13,713 nt of DNA, taken from NCBI GenBank assembly GCA_903858975.1, contig CAIOKW010000053.1:1-13713 (forward strand), in the 5' to 3' direction. Source of the DNA: Oligoflexia bacterium. GTDB taxonomy: Bacteria > Bdellovibrionota > UBA1018 > CAIMNF01. How positions within the stretch are numbered: position 1 is the stretch's first letter; the number at the start of each line of letters is the position of its first letter. Shown one piece after another: positions 5,852 through 12,958 of the stretch. The notes under the pieces were generated by a model. That model made no database searches, was not told the origin of the DNA, and saw only the letters and a program-made list of their open reading frames with translations. The position numbers and the translations under genes were made by a program.

Positions 5852-8073
5852 ACTTCTGCCACTTAAAATACTTACTCCTCTTTTCAGTTCTTCCTTCGTT
5901 TGCATGGGCGGCAGGCTACCCACTCCAGGGACAGGTTTTTATTCGCGGAACTCGAGATACCTTGGAAGGGGTCAATCTTTACCTTCTTCCTGAAAAACTG
6001 AAGGCCACCACGGACTCAAATGGCCGCTATCAATTTCAATCCATTCAAAATCGCCATTCAAAAATCGTTGTGAACTACCCTGGATTTATTCGTGCGGAAG
6101 AAGACATTGAACTGAACGAAACCTCTACTAAAAACATCCTACTCGATCGAGAAAACACACTCACCTATGAAACCACGATTGAGTCGAAGGAAAATAAAGA
6201 TACCGTACTAAAGACTCTGTCTCAAAAAACAGCTGCCCGCATGCCGGGCGCTGGATCGGATCCGATTCGAGCGGTTCAAAACTTACCTGGAGTCAATCGC
6301 TCGCAAGGGTTTACATCACAAGTTATTATTCAGGGATCCGCGCCTCAGGATACTCGCTACACCATCGATGGACATGAGATTCCTTTAATCTTCCATTTTG
6401 GCGGATTAAGTTCGGTCTTTAATCCGGACCTCACCGAGAGTTTTGATTACCTCTCCGCTGGCTACCAATCAAATTATGGGCGTGCCATGGGAGGAGTTCT
6501 CAACCTCAATACTCGCGAACTTAAAGTAAAGCAGACAAAGGGATCTGCCTTTGTTGATACTTTCAATTCAGGTCTAGAAGTCGAATCCTCACTTGAAGAC
6601 CAAGGACAATTCGCGGCAGGGGCCCGAATCAGTTACGTGGGCCAAGTATTAAAATCAGTTCTTAAAAAAAGTGACGACTTTTCTCTGAGTGTTGCTCCCT
6701 CCTATGGTGATATCGGTGCAATCTACCAAAAACCACTCTCATCGCGCTTAAAGTTTAAACTCGCAATGCTCGGGTCTCATGATGCTCTTGAATTTATCGC
6801 CAATAATCCACTCGGGGGTGATCCGTCGCTTCGTGGAAACTTTTCAAACAAAATCGGATTTTTTCGCCTCATCCCTGAATTTGAATGGACTCATTCAGAG
6901 CGATCAAAAACAAAACTCTCTCTCGCGCTCGGGCGTGACTTTATCAATACCGACATTGGGGATGATTATTTTAATCTCAAAACCATTGCTGCGACCTTTC
7001 GAGTGGAGAATAGAACTCGCTTAAATGACTCCTGGTTGCTCGCTTATGGAATGGATCATCGCCTCTCTTGGGCTGATGTGAGCTTTAAACTTCCTGTTGT
7101 TTTTTCTGAAGGTGGAATCACTAATCCGCTCTCGACCGGTGACACCAAAGTCGCAAGTCTCACGAATGTCAGCTCAAATCTTTTTGGGTTCTACTTGAAC
7201 CCGATCTATAAACCATCCTTCACTTCCCCGTGGACCTTTTATCCAGGCGCAAGAGTCGATTATTTTGCTCCGATTCAAGACTTCATGGTTCAGCCGAGAC
7301 TGGGTGTCCGCTATGCATTCAATCCTTCATTCGCGATCGTCGCAGCGGGCGGTCTCTATGCTCAAGCGCCCTCGGAGCAACAGTATTCCGGGAGCTACGG
7401 AAACCCTGCGATTAAAAGTCCGAGTTGCTGGCACTTAAAACTGGGCGGAGAAAAGGATCTATCAGAAGAGCTTTCAAAAGGATCTGAGGCCTACTCCGGG
7501 ATTTTTACACGCTGGTTTCAAAAGCTCGTCATTCCAAATACCTCTACCGTCTATTCCAACTTAGGCGAAGGCAAGTCTCTCGGCTGGGAAAACAGCCTAA
7601 AGTATAACCTTGATCCTTGGGACTTTTGGATGAGCTATACGATCTCACGCTCGACTCGCTCCGACCCCTCTCACTCGAGTTATCTTTACAAATATGATCA
7701 AACGCATTTTTTAACTCTCATTGCGGGGGTAAACCTTAAACGAAATTGGAGGATCTCATCGCGATTCCGCTATGTGACAGGACCTCTGGATACCATTCCT
7801 ACGGGAGCCGCTGGGGATTTGGACCATGATGTTTTTATTCCAATCCGGGGCGCGCTTTATAACGAAAGGCTCAATGCCTTTATGATGCTTGACCTTCGAA
7901 TTGATAAGCGCTGGATCTACGATACTTGGACCCTTTCACTTTACCTCGATATTCAAAACGTTCTTAATCGTCAAAATGTGGAGGGCATTCAATATGCTTA
8001 CGATTACAAAACTTCAGAGTCCATCAAGGGAATACCGATCCTTCCTACCTTTGGTCTGAAAGGAGAATTCTAA
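5848..8073 (+). CDS. TonB-dependent outer-membrane receptor with N-terminal carboxypeptidase-regulatory-like domain
   Basis: The protein has 741 residues. Residues 1-22 form a signal peptide ending SFAWAAG. Residues about 24-102 form a carboxypeptidase-regulatory-like beta-sandwich (GQVFIRGTRDTLEGVNLYL, then DSNGRYQFQSI). A TonB-box-like segment, TYETTIES, lies at about 106-113. The plug spans about 125-225: GAGSDPIRAVQNLPGV, VIIQGSAPQDTRYTIDGHEI, and YGRAMGGVLNLNTRE at its end. The rest shows the alternating aromatic pattern of a 22-stranded barrel and ends in Phe, as barrel proteins usually do. The substrate is unknown; neighbours give no siderophore, cobalamin or sugar clue. The ATG lies inside the tonB stop with no Shine-Dalgarno sequence of its own, so translation probably depends on coupling. 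The intact signal peptide supports this start. Confidence 0.93.
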   Translation: MNFCHLKYLLLFSVLPSFAWAAGYPLQGQVFIRGTRDTLEGVNLYLLPEKLKATTDSNGRYQFQSIQNRHSKIVVNYPGFIRAEEDIELNETSTKNILLDRENTLTYETTIESKENKDTVLKTLSQKTAARMPGAGSDPIRAVQNLPGVNRSQGFTSQVIIQGSAPQDTRYTIDGHEIPLIFHFGGLSSVFNPDLTESFDYLSAGYQSNYGRAMGGVLNLNTRELKVKQTKGSAFVDTFNSGLEVESSLEDQGQFAAGARISYVGQVLKSVLKKSDDFSLSVAPSYGDIGAIYQKPLSSRLKFKLAMLGSHDALEFIANNPLGGDPSLRGNFSNKIGFFRLIPEFEWTHSERSKTKLSLALGRDFINTDIGDDYFNLKTIAATFRVENRTRLNDSWLLAYGMDHRLSWADVSFKLPVVFSEGGITNPLSTGDTKVASLTNVSSNLFGFYLNPIYKPSFTSPWTFYPGARVDYFAPIQDFMVQPRLGVRYAFNPSFAIVAAGGLYAQAPSEQQYSGSYGNPAIKSPSCWHLKLGGEKDLSEELSKGSEAYSGIFTRWFQKLVIPNTSTVYSNLGEGKSLGWENSLKYNLDPWDFWMSYTISRSTRSDPSHSSYLYKYDQTHFLTLIAGVNLKRNWRISSRFRYVTGPLDTIPTGAAGDLDHDVFIPIRGALYNERLNAFMMLDLRIDKRWIYDTWTLSLYLDIQNVLNRQNVEGIQYAYDYKTSESIKGIPILPTFGLKGEF

Positions 8074-9057
8074 ATGAAAACCTTCAATCTCCTCACTTAT
8101 TTAGTGATTCTCAGCATCAGCGTGAGCGCATGCTCATCAGACACGATGCCACGCTACTCGATCATCCAAGGATTAAGAACTTTGGCGCTGGTGGCGGATA
8201 GTCCTGAAATCAATTTTGATGGAACCAACTTTACTCCTAATTCTGTTAACCTTACCCCCACCATCAGTGATCTTTATGGCTCGGGCAGAGCGCTCTCTTT
8301 TAATTTATACTGGTGTTTGGATCCAGGCATTGGTTTAGGTGTCATTCCAAGTTGTGATGGCAACCCGAGTGCCGTTCGTGATGCAACTTTGCAAAATGTT
8401 GCGATCACTGCACCCAGTGGCACATTTTCAGCCCCGAATTACACCGGGTCCTTGGCGCCCATTCCTTTAAACTTTACTTCTGGCTTTATGGGGGCAGGAG
8501 CGTTTTCATATTATACCGCTCGCTTCGCAAGCCTGAGTGGCGCTCAGCTTTATAATGGGTATTCCATCCTTGTATTTTTTGAACTCTATCCAACAGGAGA
8601 CACCAGCCAAAAGATTACAAGCTTTAAACGGATTGTATTTTCAGGTCCTAGCAAGACTTTTAAAAACACGAATCCAAGTAATCTTGAAATCAGGCTAAAT
8701 GGAACTGAGATCACATCCTTGCCCTCATCACAGGCCTCCCTTGAAGCGTATCTGCCTTCCTCCCAGGCTGAGTCCTACTTTGCGCAATCCACACTCGGTA
8801 CTCTCAGCGCTGCAACAGAGACGCTCGAGACCGCTTGGTTTTTCACTGGACCCGCCGACATTTCCTGCTCAAAAAAGAAAGAATGCACAACGGACGGATA
8901 CCTAGCGCTTGCTCGCTCGGTCCCAGGTGAGCTCAATCTTTTTTACCCTCCCCAAGGAGCAACCCCCAGCACACGAGGACGGATTTTGATCGGTGTCGCC
9001 AAAGATAATCGAGGCGGAATTAGCGTTAAACGTTACTTAGACGGAACTGGGCCTTAG
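8074..9057 (+). CDS. Lipoprotein, putative partner of the TonB-dependent receptor
   Basis: The protein has 327 residues. The N-terminus has a lysine, a hydrophobic core and the lipobox SVSAC, with the lipidated Cys at residue 20. Residue +2 is Ser, not Asp, which favours outer-membrane sorting under the E. coli rule. The mature protein is Ser/Thr/Gly-rich and beta-looking. Four further cysteines fall in two close pairs (81 and 94; 265 and 271) and could form two disulfides. An LPSSQA string occurs twice (216-221 and 227-232). The C-terminal strand RILIGVAKDNRGG resembles the last strand of Ig-like repeats. I recognise no named family. The ATG directly follows the receptor stop, with AAAGGAG 9-15 nt upstream, so the two are co-expressed. 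A surface or periplasmic accessory role, broadly like SusD beside SusC, is inferred from position only; no SusD sequence features are seen. Confidence 0.88.
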   Translation: MKTFNLLTYLVILSISVSACSSDTMPRYSIIQGLRTLALVADSPEINFDGTNFTPNSVNLTPTISDLYGSGRALSFNLYWCLDPGIGLGVIPSCDGNPSAVRDATLQNVAITAPSGTFSAPNYTGSLAPIPLNFTSGFMGAGAFSYYTARFASLSGAQLYNGYSILVFFELYPTGDTSQKITSFKRIVFSGPSKTFKNTNPSNLEIRLNGTEITSLPSSQASLEAYLPSSQAESYFAQSTLGTLSAATETLETAWFFTGPADISCSKKKECTTDGYLALARSVPGELNLFYPPQGATPSTRGRILIGVAKDNRGGISVKRYLDGTGP

Positions 9058-9118
9058 TCACGATTGAGTTGGGTCAGTCATTTTTCTGTCGTGATTGAAT
9101 CACAAAAAATTTTCACGA
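9058..9118 (+). promoter_or_regulatory. Inverted-repeat cluster upstream of the cyclic-nucleotide-binding gene
   Basis: TCACGA occurs at 9058-9063 and 9113-9118, with the inverse TCGTGA at 9089-9094. The last overlaps a perfect 13-bp palindrome, GTGATTGAATCAC (9091-9103). The palindrome resembles a CRP/FNR-type operator but has a 5-bp rather than 6-bp spacer between GTGA and TCAC. It could be an operator or an RNA switch, since GTGATT can pair either upstream or downstream. No T-run follows a strong stem, so it is not a convincing terminator. Confidence 0.35.
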
Positions 9119-9151
9119 AAATCGCCCGTCTCCCCTTATTCTATTAGTGCG

Positions 9152-9604
9152 ATGGCACTGAAAAGAGAAACCCGTTTTGAACACGAATACCTCGATGACT
9201 TTGAAGATGGCGCCTGTATCTTTGAAGAAGGCGATACGGGACGTGATCTGTATATTATTCAATCAGGCTCAGTTCAAATCAGAAAAAATACTCCCACCGG
9301 CTCGATTGAAATGGCTATCTTTAGAAAAGGCGATTTCTTTGGTGATATGGCTCTACTCCAAAGCCTCCCTCGCTATGCGAGTGCCTATTCGATCGGTAAA
9401 ACTCGTTTATTAATTTTGAAACCAGCAGGCTTCTTATTGAAAATCAGGCGTGACCCCACTTTTGCTTTTGAGATGCTGCAACAGCTGAGCTACCGAGTGA
9501 AAATGTCTAATGATCGATTGCTTGAAATCGTGAAGCGAAACCAACTCCCCATGAGTGAGATTCAAAGTATTTTGAAACTCTTGGGTGGTGGAGGCAATCC
9601 TTGA
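9152..9604 (+). CDS. Cyclic-nucleotide-binding (CAP_ED) domain protein without an output domain
   Basis: The protein has 150 residues from the ATG at 9152. It is essentially one cyclic-nucleotide-binding domain of the CRP/PKA-regulatory type plus a helical tail. Beta-roll hallmarks are GACIFEEGDTGRDLYIIQSG (20-39), with the conserved G-x(6)-hydrophobic-G spacing. The phosphate-binding cassette runs GDFFGDMALL...PRYASA (60-78), with Arg74 positioned to contact the cyclic phosphate. The usual FGE is FGD (63-65) here, a conservative change. After the C-helix there is no helix-turn-helix, GGDEF or kinase domain, so it probably acts through a partner. An upstream in-frame TTG at 9095 lies inside the repeat cluster and is less likely. 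The stop overlaps the next start (TTGA), and the last codons, encoding GGGGNP, contain that gene's GGAGG ribosome-binding site. The ligand is unknown. Confidence 0.88.
   Translation: MALKRETRFEHEYLDDFEDGACIFEEGDTGRDLYIIQSGSVQIRKNTPTGSIEMAIFRKGDFFGDMALLQSLPRYASAYSIGKTRLLILKPAGFLLKIRRDPTFAFEMLQQLSYRVKMSNDRLLEIVKRNQLPMSEIQSILKLLGGGGNP
9590..9594 (+). promoter_or_regulatory. Ribosome-binding site for the phosphoesterase, inside the upstream gene
   Basis: GGAGG lies 6 nt before the TTG start at 9601. It is the strongest Shine-Dalgarno match in the window and decides the choice of TTG. It sits in the glycine codons at the end of the cyclic-nucleotide-binding gene. Confidence 0.75.
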
Positions 9605-10356
9605 TCACCTCCATTTCATCTGATCGCCTGGTCGTCATTTCAGACTTGCACCTAGGCAATCCTTTTTCGAACGCTAAAAAACGAGTCATTCCTTTTTTAA
9701 AATGGGCTGCTCAAGAAAATTACGATGTTTGCATCAACGGCGACGGCCTTGAGATTGCCCAAGCGAGCTTTTCAAAAGTCGCTTTTGAAGTCCCTGAATT
9801 CTTTCGTGTGCTCGGCGAATTTAAACGAGCAGGTCGAGAAGTGTATTACGTTACGGGTAACCACGATATTGTGCTGGAACACTTTCTCGAGGACTGGGGT
9901 GTGATGAAGGTTTCTCCCTTTTTAAATGTCACCTCAGGAGAAACTCGAATTCGAATCGAACACGGTCACATCTACGACCCCTTTTTTGTGAAGTACCCGG
10001 TCCTGTATGAAACACTGACTCATCTCGGGGGCCTGCTCTTAAAACTTCATCCTGAGTTCTATCGACTGTGGATTTCCTTTGAACGCTTCACCTCAAAACT
10101 TCGCGCTCGAAAGACTGGAATTGTCGGTGAGCAACCCCATTTTCGCGAAGCCGCATTGGAGCTTTCTCGCCGTGGATTTGATGCCATTGTCTTTGGTCAC
10201 ACGCATCACCCTGGAAAGTCTGAACTGGAAACAGGGAGCGTGTACCTGAATGCCGGCTCTTGGATGCTGACACCCCATTTTGTACAAATTGATCAAGGAA
10301 GAGTATCCTTGATTCCTTGGATTGAACCCCCACCCGTGAGGTATACCCCCCCGTGA
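9601..10356 (+). CDS. Calcineurin-like metallophosphoesterase, LpxH-like
   Basis: The 251-residue enzyme has the five metallophosphoesterase motifs in order: SDLHLG (14-19; Asp15, His17), NGDGLE (46-51; Asp48), GNHD (86-89), EHGH (120-123) and GHTHHPG (199-205). The order, length and metal ligands fit the UDP-2,3-diacylglucosamine pyrophosphohydrolase (LpxH) class of lipid A synthesis. In that class motif II is usually GDLF(D/E), whereas here it is GDGLE. Other phosphodiesterases share the fold, including cyclic-nucleotide ones, so the substrate is open. The mostly polar, helical insertion between motifs at about 130-180 could be a lid. The start is TTG at 9601, supported by GGAGG 6 nt upstream and a 4-bp overlap with the preceding stop. 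Its own stop overlaps the next gene's GTG. The fixed coupling to the binding-domain gene suggests a functional pair. Confidence 0.88.
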   Translation: MITSISSDRLVVISDLHLGNPFSNAKKRVIPFLKWAAQENYDVCINGDGLEIAQASFSKVAFEVPEFFRVLGEFKRAGREVYYVTGNHDIVLEHFLEDWGVMKVSPFLNVTSGETRIRIEHGHIYDPFFVKYPVLYETLTHLGGLLLKLHPEFYRLWISFERFTSKLRARKTGIVGEQPHFREAALELSRRGFDAIVFGHTHHPGKSELETGSVYLNAGSWMLTPHFVQIDQGRVSLIPWIEPPPVRYTPP

Positions 10357-10682
10357 TTGCCCTTCTTAAAATCTTTACGAGCGGAGTTCTCATTTGGCTC
10401 TCCAGTGAAATCGGTAAGCGTTCTGGAACTCTGGGAGGACTCCTGCTATCGCTTCCCTTGACCTCGATCATTGCTCTCAGTTGGCTATGGGGAGAAACGA
10501 AGAACCCCGAAAAAGTAGCATCCATGACGATTGAGACATTTTGGTTCATCCTTCCTTCACTCGTGCTCTTTTTGTCCCTTCCGCTCTTACTCAGAAAAGG
10601 AGTCGGATTTCCGTGGTCAATGACGCTTAGCGTTGTCGCTACCTTGATCTCTTATGCTCTATTCTTCAGGATTCGGTCATAA
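10353..10682 (+). CDS. DUF3147 (GlpM-like) small integral membrane protein
   Basis: The 109-residue protein is nearly all membrane. Helices are likely at about 2-18, 26-46, 62-80 and 87-106. The pattern SEIGKRSGTLGGLLLSLPL near the N-terminus and ETFWFILPSLVLFLSLPLLL followed by RKGVGF matches the DUF3147/GlpM family as I know it. Members are small inner-membrane proteins of uncertain function; GlpM was linked to alginate production in Pseudomonas aeruginosa. The GTG start is chosen because it lies inside the phosphoesterase stop (GTGA), has GAGG about 12 nt upstream, and gives a complete first helix. It is the last gene of the three-gene coupled unit. A partnership with the phosphoesterase at the membrane is inference from position. 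Confidence 0.85.
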   Translation: MIALLKIFTSGVLIWLSSEIGKRSGTLGGLLLSLPLTSIIALSWLWGETKNPEKVASMTIETFWFILPSLVLFLSLPLLLRKGVGFPWSMTLSVVATLISYALFFRIRS

Positions 10683-10766
10683 AGGAAACCCTCGCTTCCT
10701 CAATCGGATAAGACCTGCTAGGTTCCTTGCATTGGCTTTTAATTTTGTTCTTTCGGGGGAAAATGA

Positions 10767-11282
10767 ATGAGACACATCCGCTCTTTGTCGGTCCTGATCT
10801 TCGCAAGTCAACTGTTGATTCAAACACTCGGGTTCGCAAGTGTCCCGGGCCAAAATGTCTCCTGCCTGGATAATTCTGGAAAAGAACTTCCAGCGATTAA
10901 TGAACAAGTCCTTCAATGGAAGGCCAGCACACCAAATCAATTCCTAGCACGTGGACATGTGACGGGTGTGATTCAAAACATTTATCCGATCCGAAATGGC
11001 CACTATCATTTCCAAGCTCAAATTGGACCGAAACTGACGGATACGATTGAAGTGATTTATAATATTTCATTTGGTCAGATTAATAATATTGTTCCTGGAT
11101 TAAGCGTTGAAGCCTGTGGTGATTACATTACTTCAACCGCTCCCACCCAAACTTACCAACCTTCACCTGATGGCGCGATCATTCACTGGATTCACCGAAG
11201 TCCCGATCAACACCGACACGCTTCAGGCTACTTGATCATCAATAACATCCTCTATGGACAAGGCTCTGGTTCAGGCTCTTAA
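10767..11282 (+). CDS. Exported DUF3465 family protein
   Basis: The protein has 171 residues. A signal peptide covers about 1-24: MRHIR, a hydrophobic core, then a likely cut after LGFA. The mature region matches the DUF3465 layout as I recall it. There is an ARGHVTGVI strand (61-69), a central segment with IEVIYNISF, and a C-terminal GAIIHWIHRSPDQHRHASGY (136-155) rich in His and Trp, followed by a short tail. The fold looks like a small beta-barrel of OB type. The function is unknown; members are small exported proteins. The tail here ends GSGSGS, an unusual low-complexity terminus. GGGGGA at 10755-10760 is a good ribosome-binding site for the ATG at 10767. A second ATG at 10763 is out of frame. 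The 84-bp gap from DUF3147 may hold its own promoter, but I see no convincing one. Confidence 0.83.
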   Translation: MRHIRSLSVLIFASQLLIQTLGFASVPGQNVSCLDNSGKELPAINEQVLQWKASTPNQFLARGHVTGVIQNIYPIRNGHYHFQAQIGPKLTDTIEVIYNISFGQINNIVPGLSVEACGDYITSTAPTQTYQPSPDGAIIHWIHRSPDQHRHASGYLIINNILYGQGSGSGS

Positions 11283-12958
11283 GAAGCCCTGACATCAATC
11301 ACTTTAAACTGGTCTACGTCCACTAAGCCTTGATCCGTCAATTTCAAACTTGGAATGACAGGAAGGCTTAAAAAAGCCAGCTGTAAGAATGGTTCGGCGA
11401 GCGTGCAACCAATCGATCGACTGGCAGCCCGAAGATCAATCAAACTCTGTTTGATCCTCTCCGGATCAGCTGTCGACATCAGCCCACCCACTGGAAGGGC
11501 GAGGGAAGAAATCACTTGATCCCCCTTCACCACACAAAATCCACCGCCCATGCTTTTGAGCGCATTTACAGCGATTGCCATGGACTCCGTATTCTTACCT
11601 ACAACAATCAAATTGTGACTATCGTGTCCAACACTCGAGGCAATGGCTCCATCTAAACTTTCTCCAAAACCCAACACATAGGCGTTCGATGGCTTAAGCT
11701 TCTTGCCGTGACGTTCGACCACACTCAGCTTTGCGACCTTCGGATCATCATGGGCAAGCACTGCACGGTCTGTGATAATCTTTCCTGGAATCACACCCAT
11801 CACATGAACATTGCCCTTTGGACCCTCCAGATCAAGCGCTGTGACGGCATCAGCATAGATCGTATTTTGAAAAGACAAGTGATCGACTGAAATAAAATCG
11901 AGTTCATTTGTAAATGCTCCCGCCTTTAAAACAGAATGAATCGCACACGATTTCTCATCATCTAATAACACCAAATCAGCAATGAATCCTGGTGCAATTG
12001 CACCCACTCGTTCCGGTCCCACATTCAACCCATAATGAAGGGCCACACTAAAAGATGCTGCACGGTAGGCAACCTTCGGATCCACGCCTAAACGAATGGA
12101 CTCTCGAATTAAATAATCAAGATGCCCCTCTTGAGCAATATCCAGTGGATTACGATCATCCGTACAAAACCCTAAAGAGGGAGACGCACCCAAGGTTAAA
12201 AGACTGGAAAGGGCATGGAGATCTTTTGCAACACTTCCTTCCCGAATCCAAACCGCAATTCCCTTGGTCAACTTTTCACGCGCTTCTTCCAGCTGCGAGG
12301 ACTCATGACAACTTGAAATGCCACACAAGGCATAGGCAGACAAGGCTTGGCCAGAAAGGAGCGGAGCATGCCCATCAATGGACCGGTCACTAAATGCCTG
12401 AAGCTTATCATGAACAACAGCATCCCCCATTAGCACGCCCGGTACATTCATCATTTCAGCAAGACCGAGAGCCTTTCTGTGCGATTTAAAGGGCAATAGA
12501 TCCTGAGCCAGTACCACACCTCCTCCATTGGTTTCCAAATGGGTCGCAGGCACACATGAAGAGAGCATCACCCTGAGGTTCAGTTTCAACACCTCCGCCT
12601 CATCCAGAAAGTACTGGAGAGCCTGAGTCCCGAGAACGTTGGTGAGCTCATGAGGATCACAAATGGCTGTAGTGGTCCCGAGAGGCAAAACCGAACGCTC
12701 AAAATTTCTAGGCACCACTAAAGAGCTCTCTACATGAACATGCGCATCGATAAACCCTGGAACCAAGAATTTTCCCCGTCCATCAATCACTCGCTTTGCC
12801 TTCATGCCCGGATCAAGAGCTACAATCTTCCCTCGAAAAATAGCAATATCCCCTTCTCGCCATTCACAGGCAAAGACATCCAAATAACGAATATTTTGAA
12901 TGAGAAGATCACAGGGAGTTTTTCCTAGAGCAGCATCAATGAACGGCTGGTGTGACAT
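11279..12958 (-). CDS. ade: Adenine deaminase
   Basis: This 559-residue enzyme converts adenine to hypoxanthine and ammonia in purine salvage, in the cytoplasm. It is a bacterial Ade of the amidohydrolase superfamily, of normal length. The metal-binding motif is PGFIDAHVHVESS (67-79; His73, His75). Later metal or active-site motifs are DGHAP (195-199), SSCHES (215-220) and FCTDDRNP (264-271). The C-terminal adenine deaminase domain shows SSVGHDSHN (441-449), GGGFCVV (471-477) and PVGGLMS (489-495), all typical of Ade. The ATG at 12958 is chosen over an in-frame TTG at 12982 because AGAGG lies about 7 nt upstream of it. It overlaps the preceding gene by 23 bp, so the two are almost certainly co-transcribed. 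Its stop interlocks with that of the convergent DUF3465 gene in a shared TTAA. Confidence 0.96.
   Translation of the reverse strand: MSHQPFIDAALGKTPCDLLIQNIRYLDVFACEWREGDIAIFRGKIVALDPGMKAKRVIDGRGKFLVPGFIDAHVHVESSLVVPRNFERSVLPLGTTTAICDPHELTNVLGTQALQYFLDEAEVLKLNLRVMLSSCVPATHLETNGGGVVLAQDLLPFKSHRKALGLAEMMNVPGVLMGDAVVHDKLQAFSDRSIDGHAPLLSGQALSAYALCGISSCHESSQLEEAREKLTKGIAVWIREGSVAKDLHALSSLLTLGASPSLGFCTDDRNPLDIAQEGHLDYLIRESIRLGVDPKVAYRAASFSVALHYGLNVGPERVGAIAPGFIADLVLLDDEKSCAIHSVLKAGAFTNELDFISVDHLSFQNTIYADAVTALDLEGPKGNVHVMGVIPGKIITDRAVLAHDDPKVAKLSVVERHGKKLKPSNAYVLGFGESLDGAIASSVGHDSHNLIVVGKNTESMAIAVNALKSMGGGFCVVKGDQVISSLALPVGGLMSTADPERIKQSLIDLRAASRSIGCTLAEPFLQLAFLSLPVIPSLKLTDQGLVDVDQFKVIDVRAS

Noticed and set aside
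9095..9151. N-terminal extension of the cyclic-nucleotide gene from a TTG at 9095
   Set aside because: The extension runs through the inverted-repeat cluster, is basic and unlike the family, and has no ribosome-binding site. The ATG at 9152 gives a normal domain start.
10088..10549. 153-codon minus-strand open frame
   Set aside because: It is antisense to the phosphoesterase and DUF3147 genes, both of which have clear family motifs and overlap signals. It is a shadow frame.
10682..10701. Possible terminator after DUF3147, AGGAA and TTCCT around an 8-nt loop
   Set aside because: The stem is only 5 bp and A/T-rich, and no T-run follows.
12055..12393. 112-codon plus-strand open frame
   Set aside because: It is antisense to ade inside the conserved catalytic region. 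Its composition looks like the reverse strand of a coding gene.
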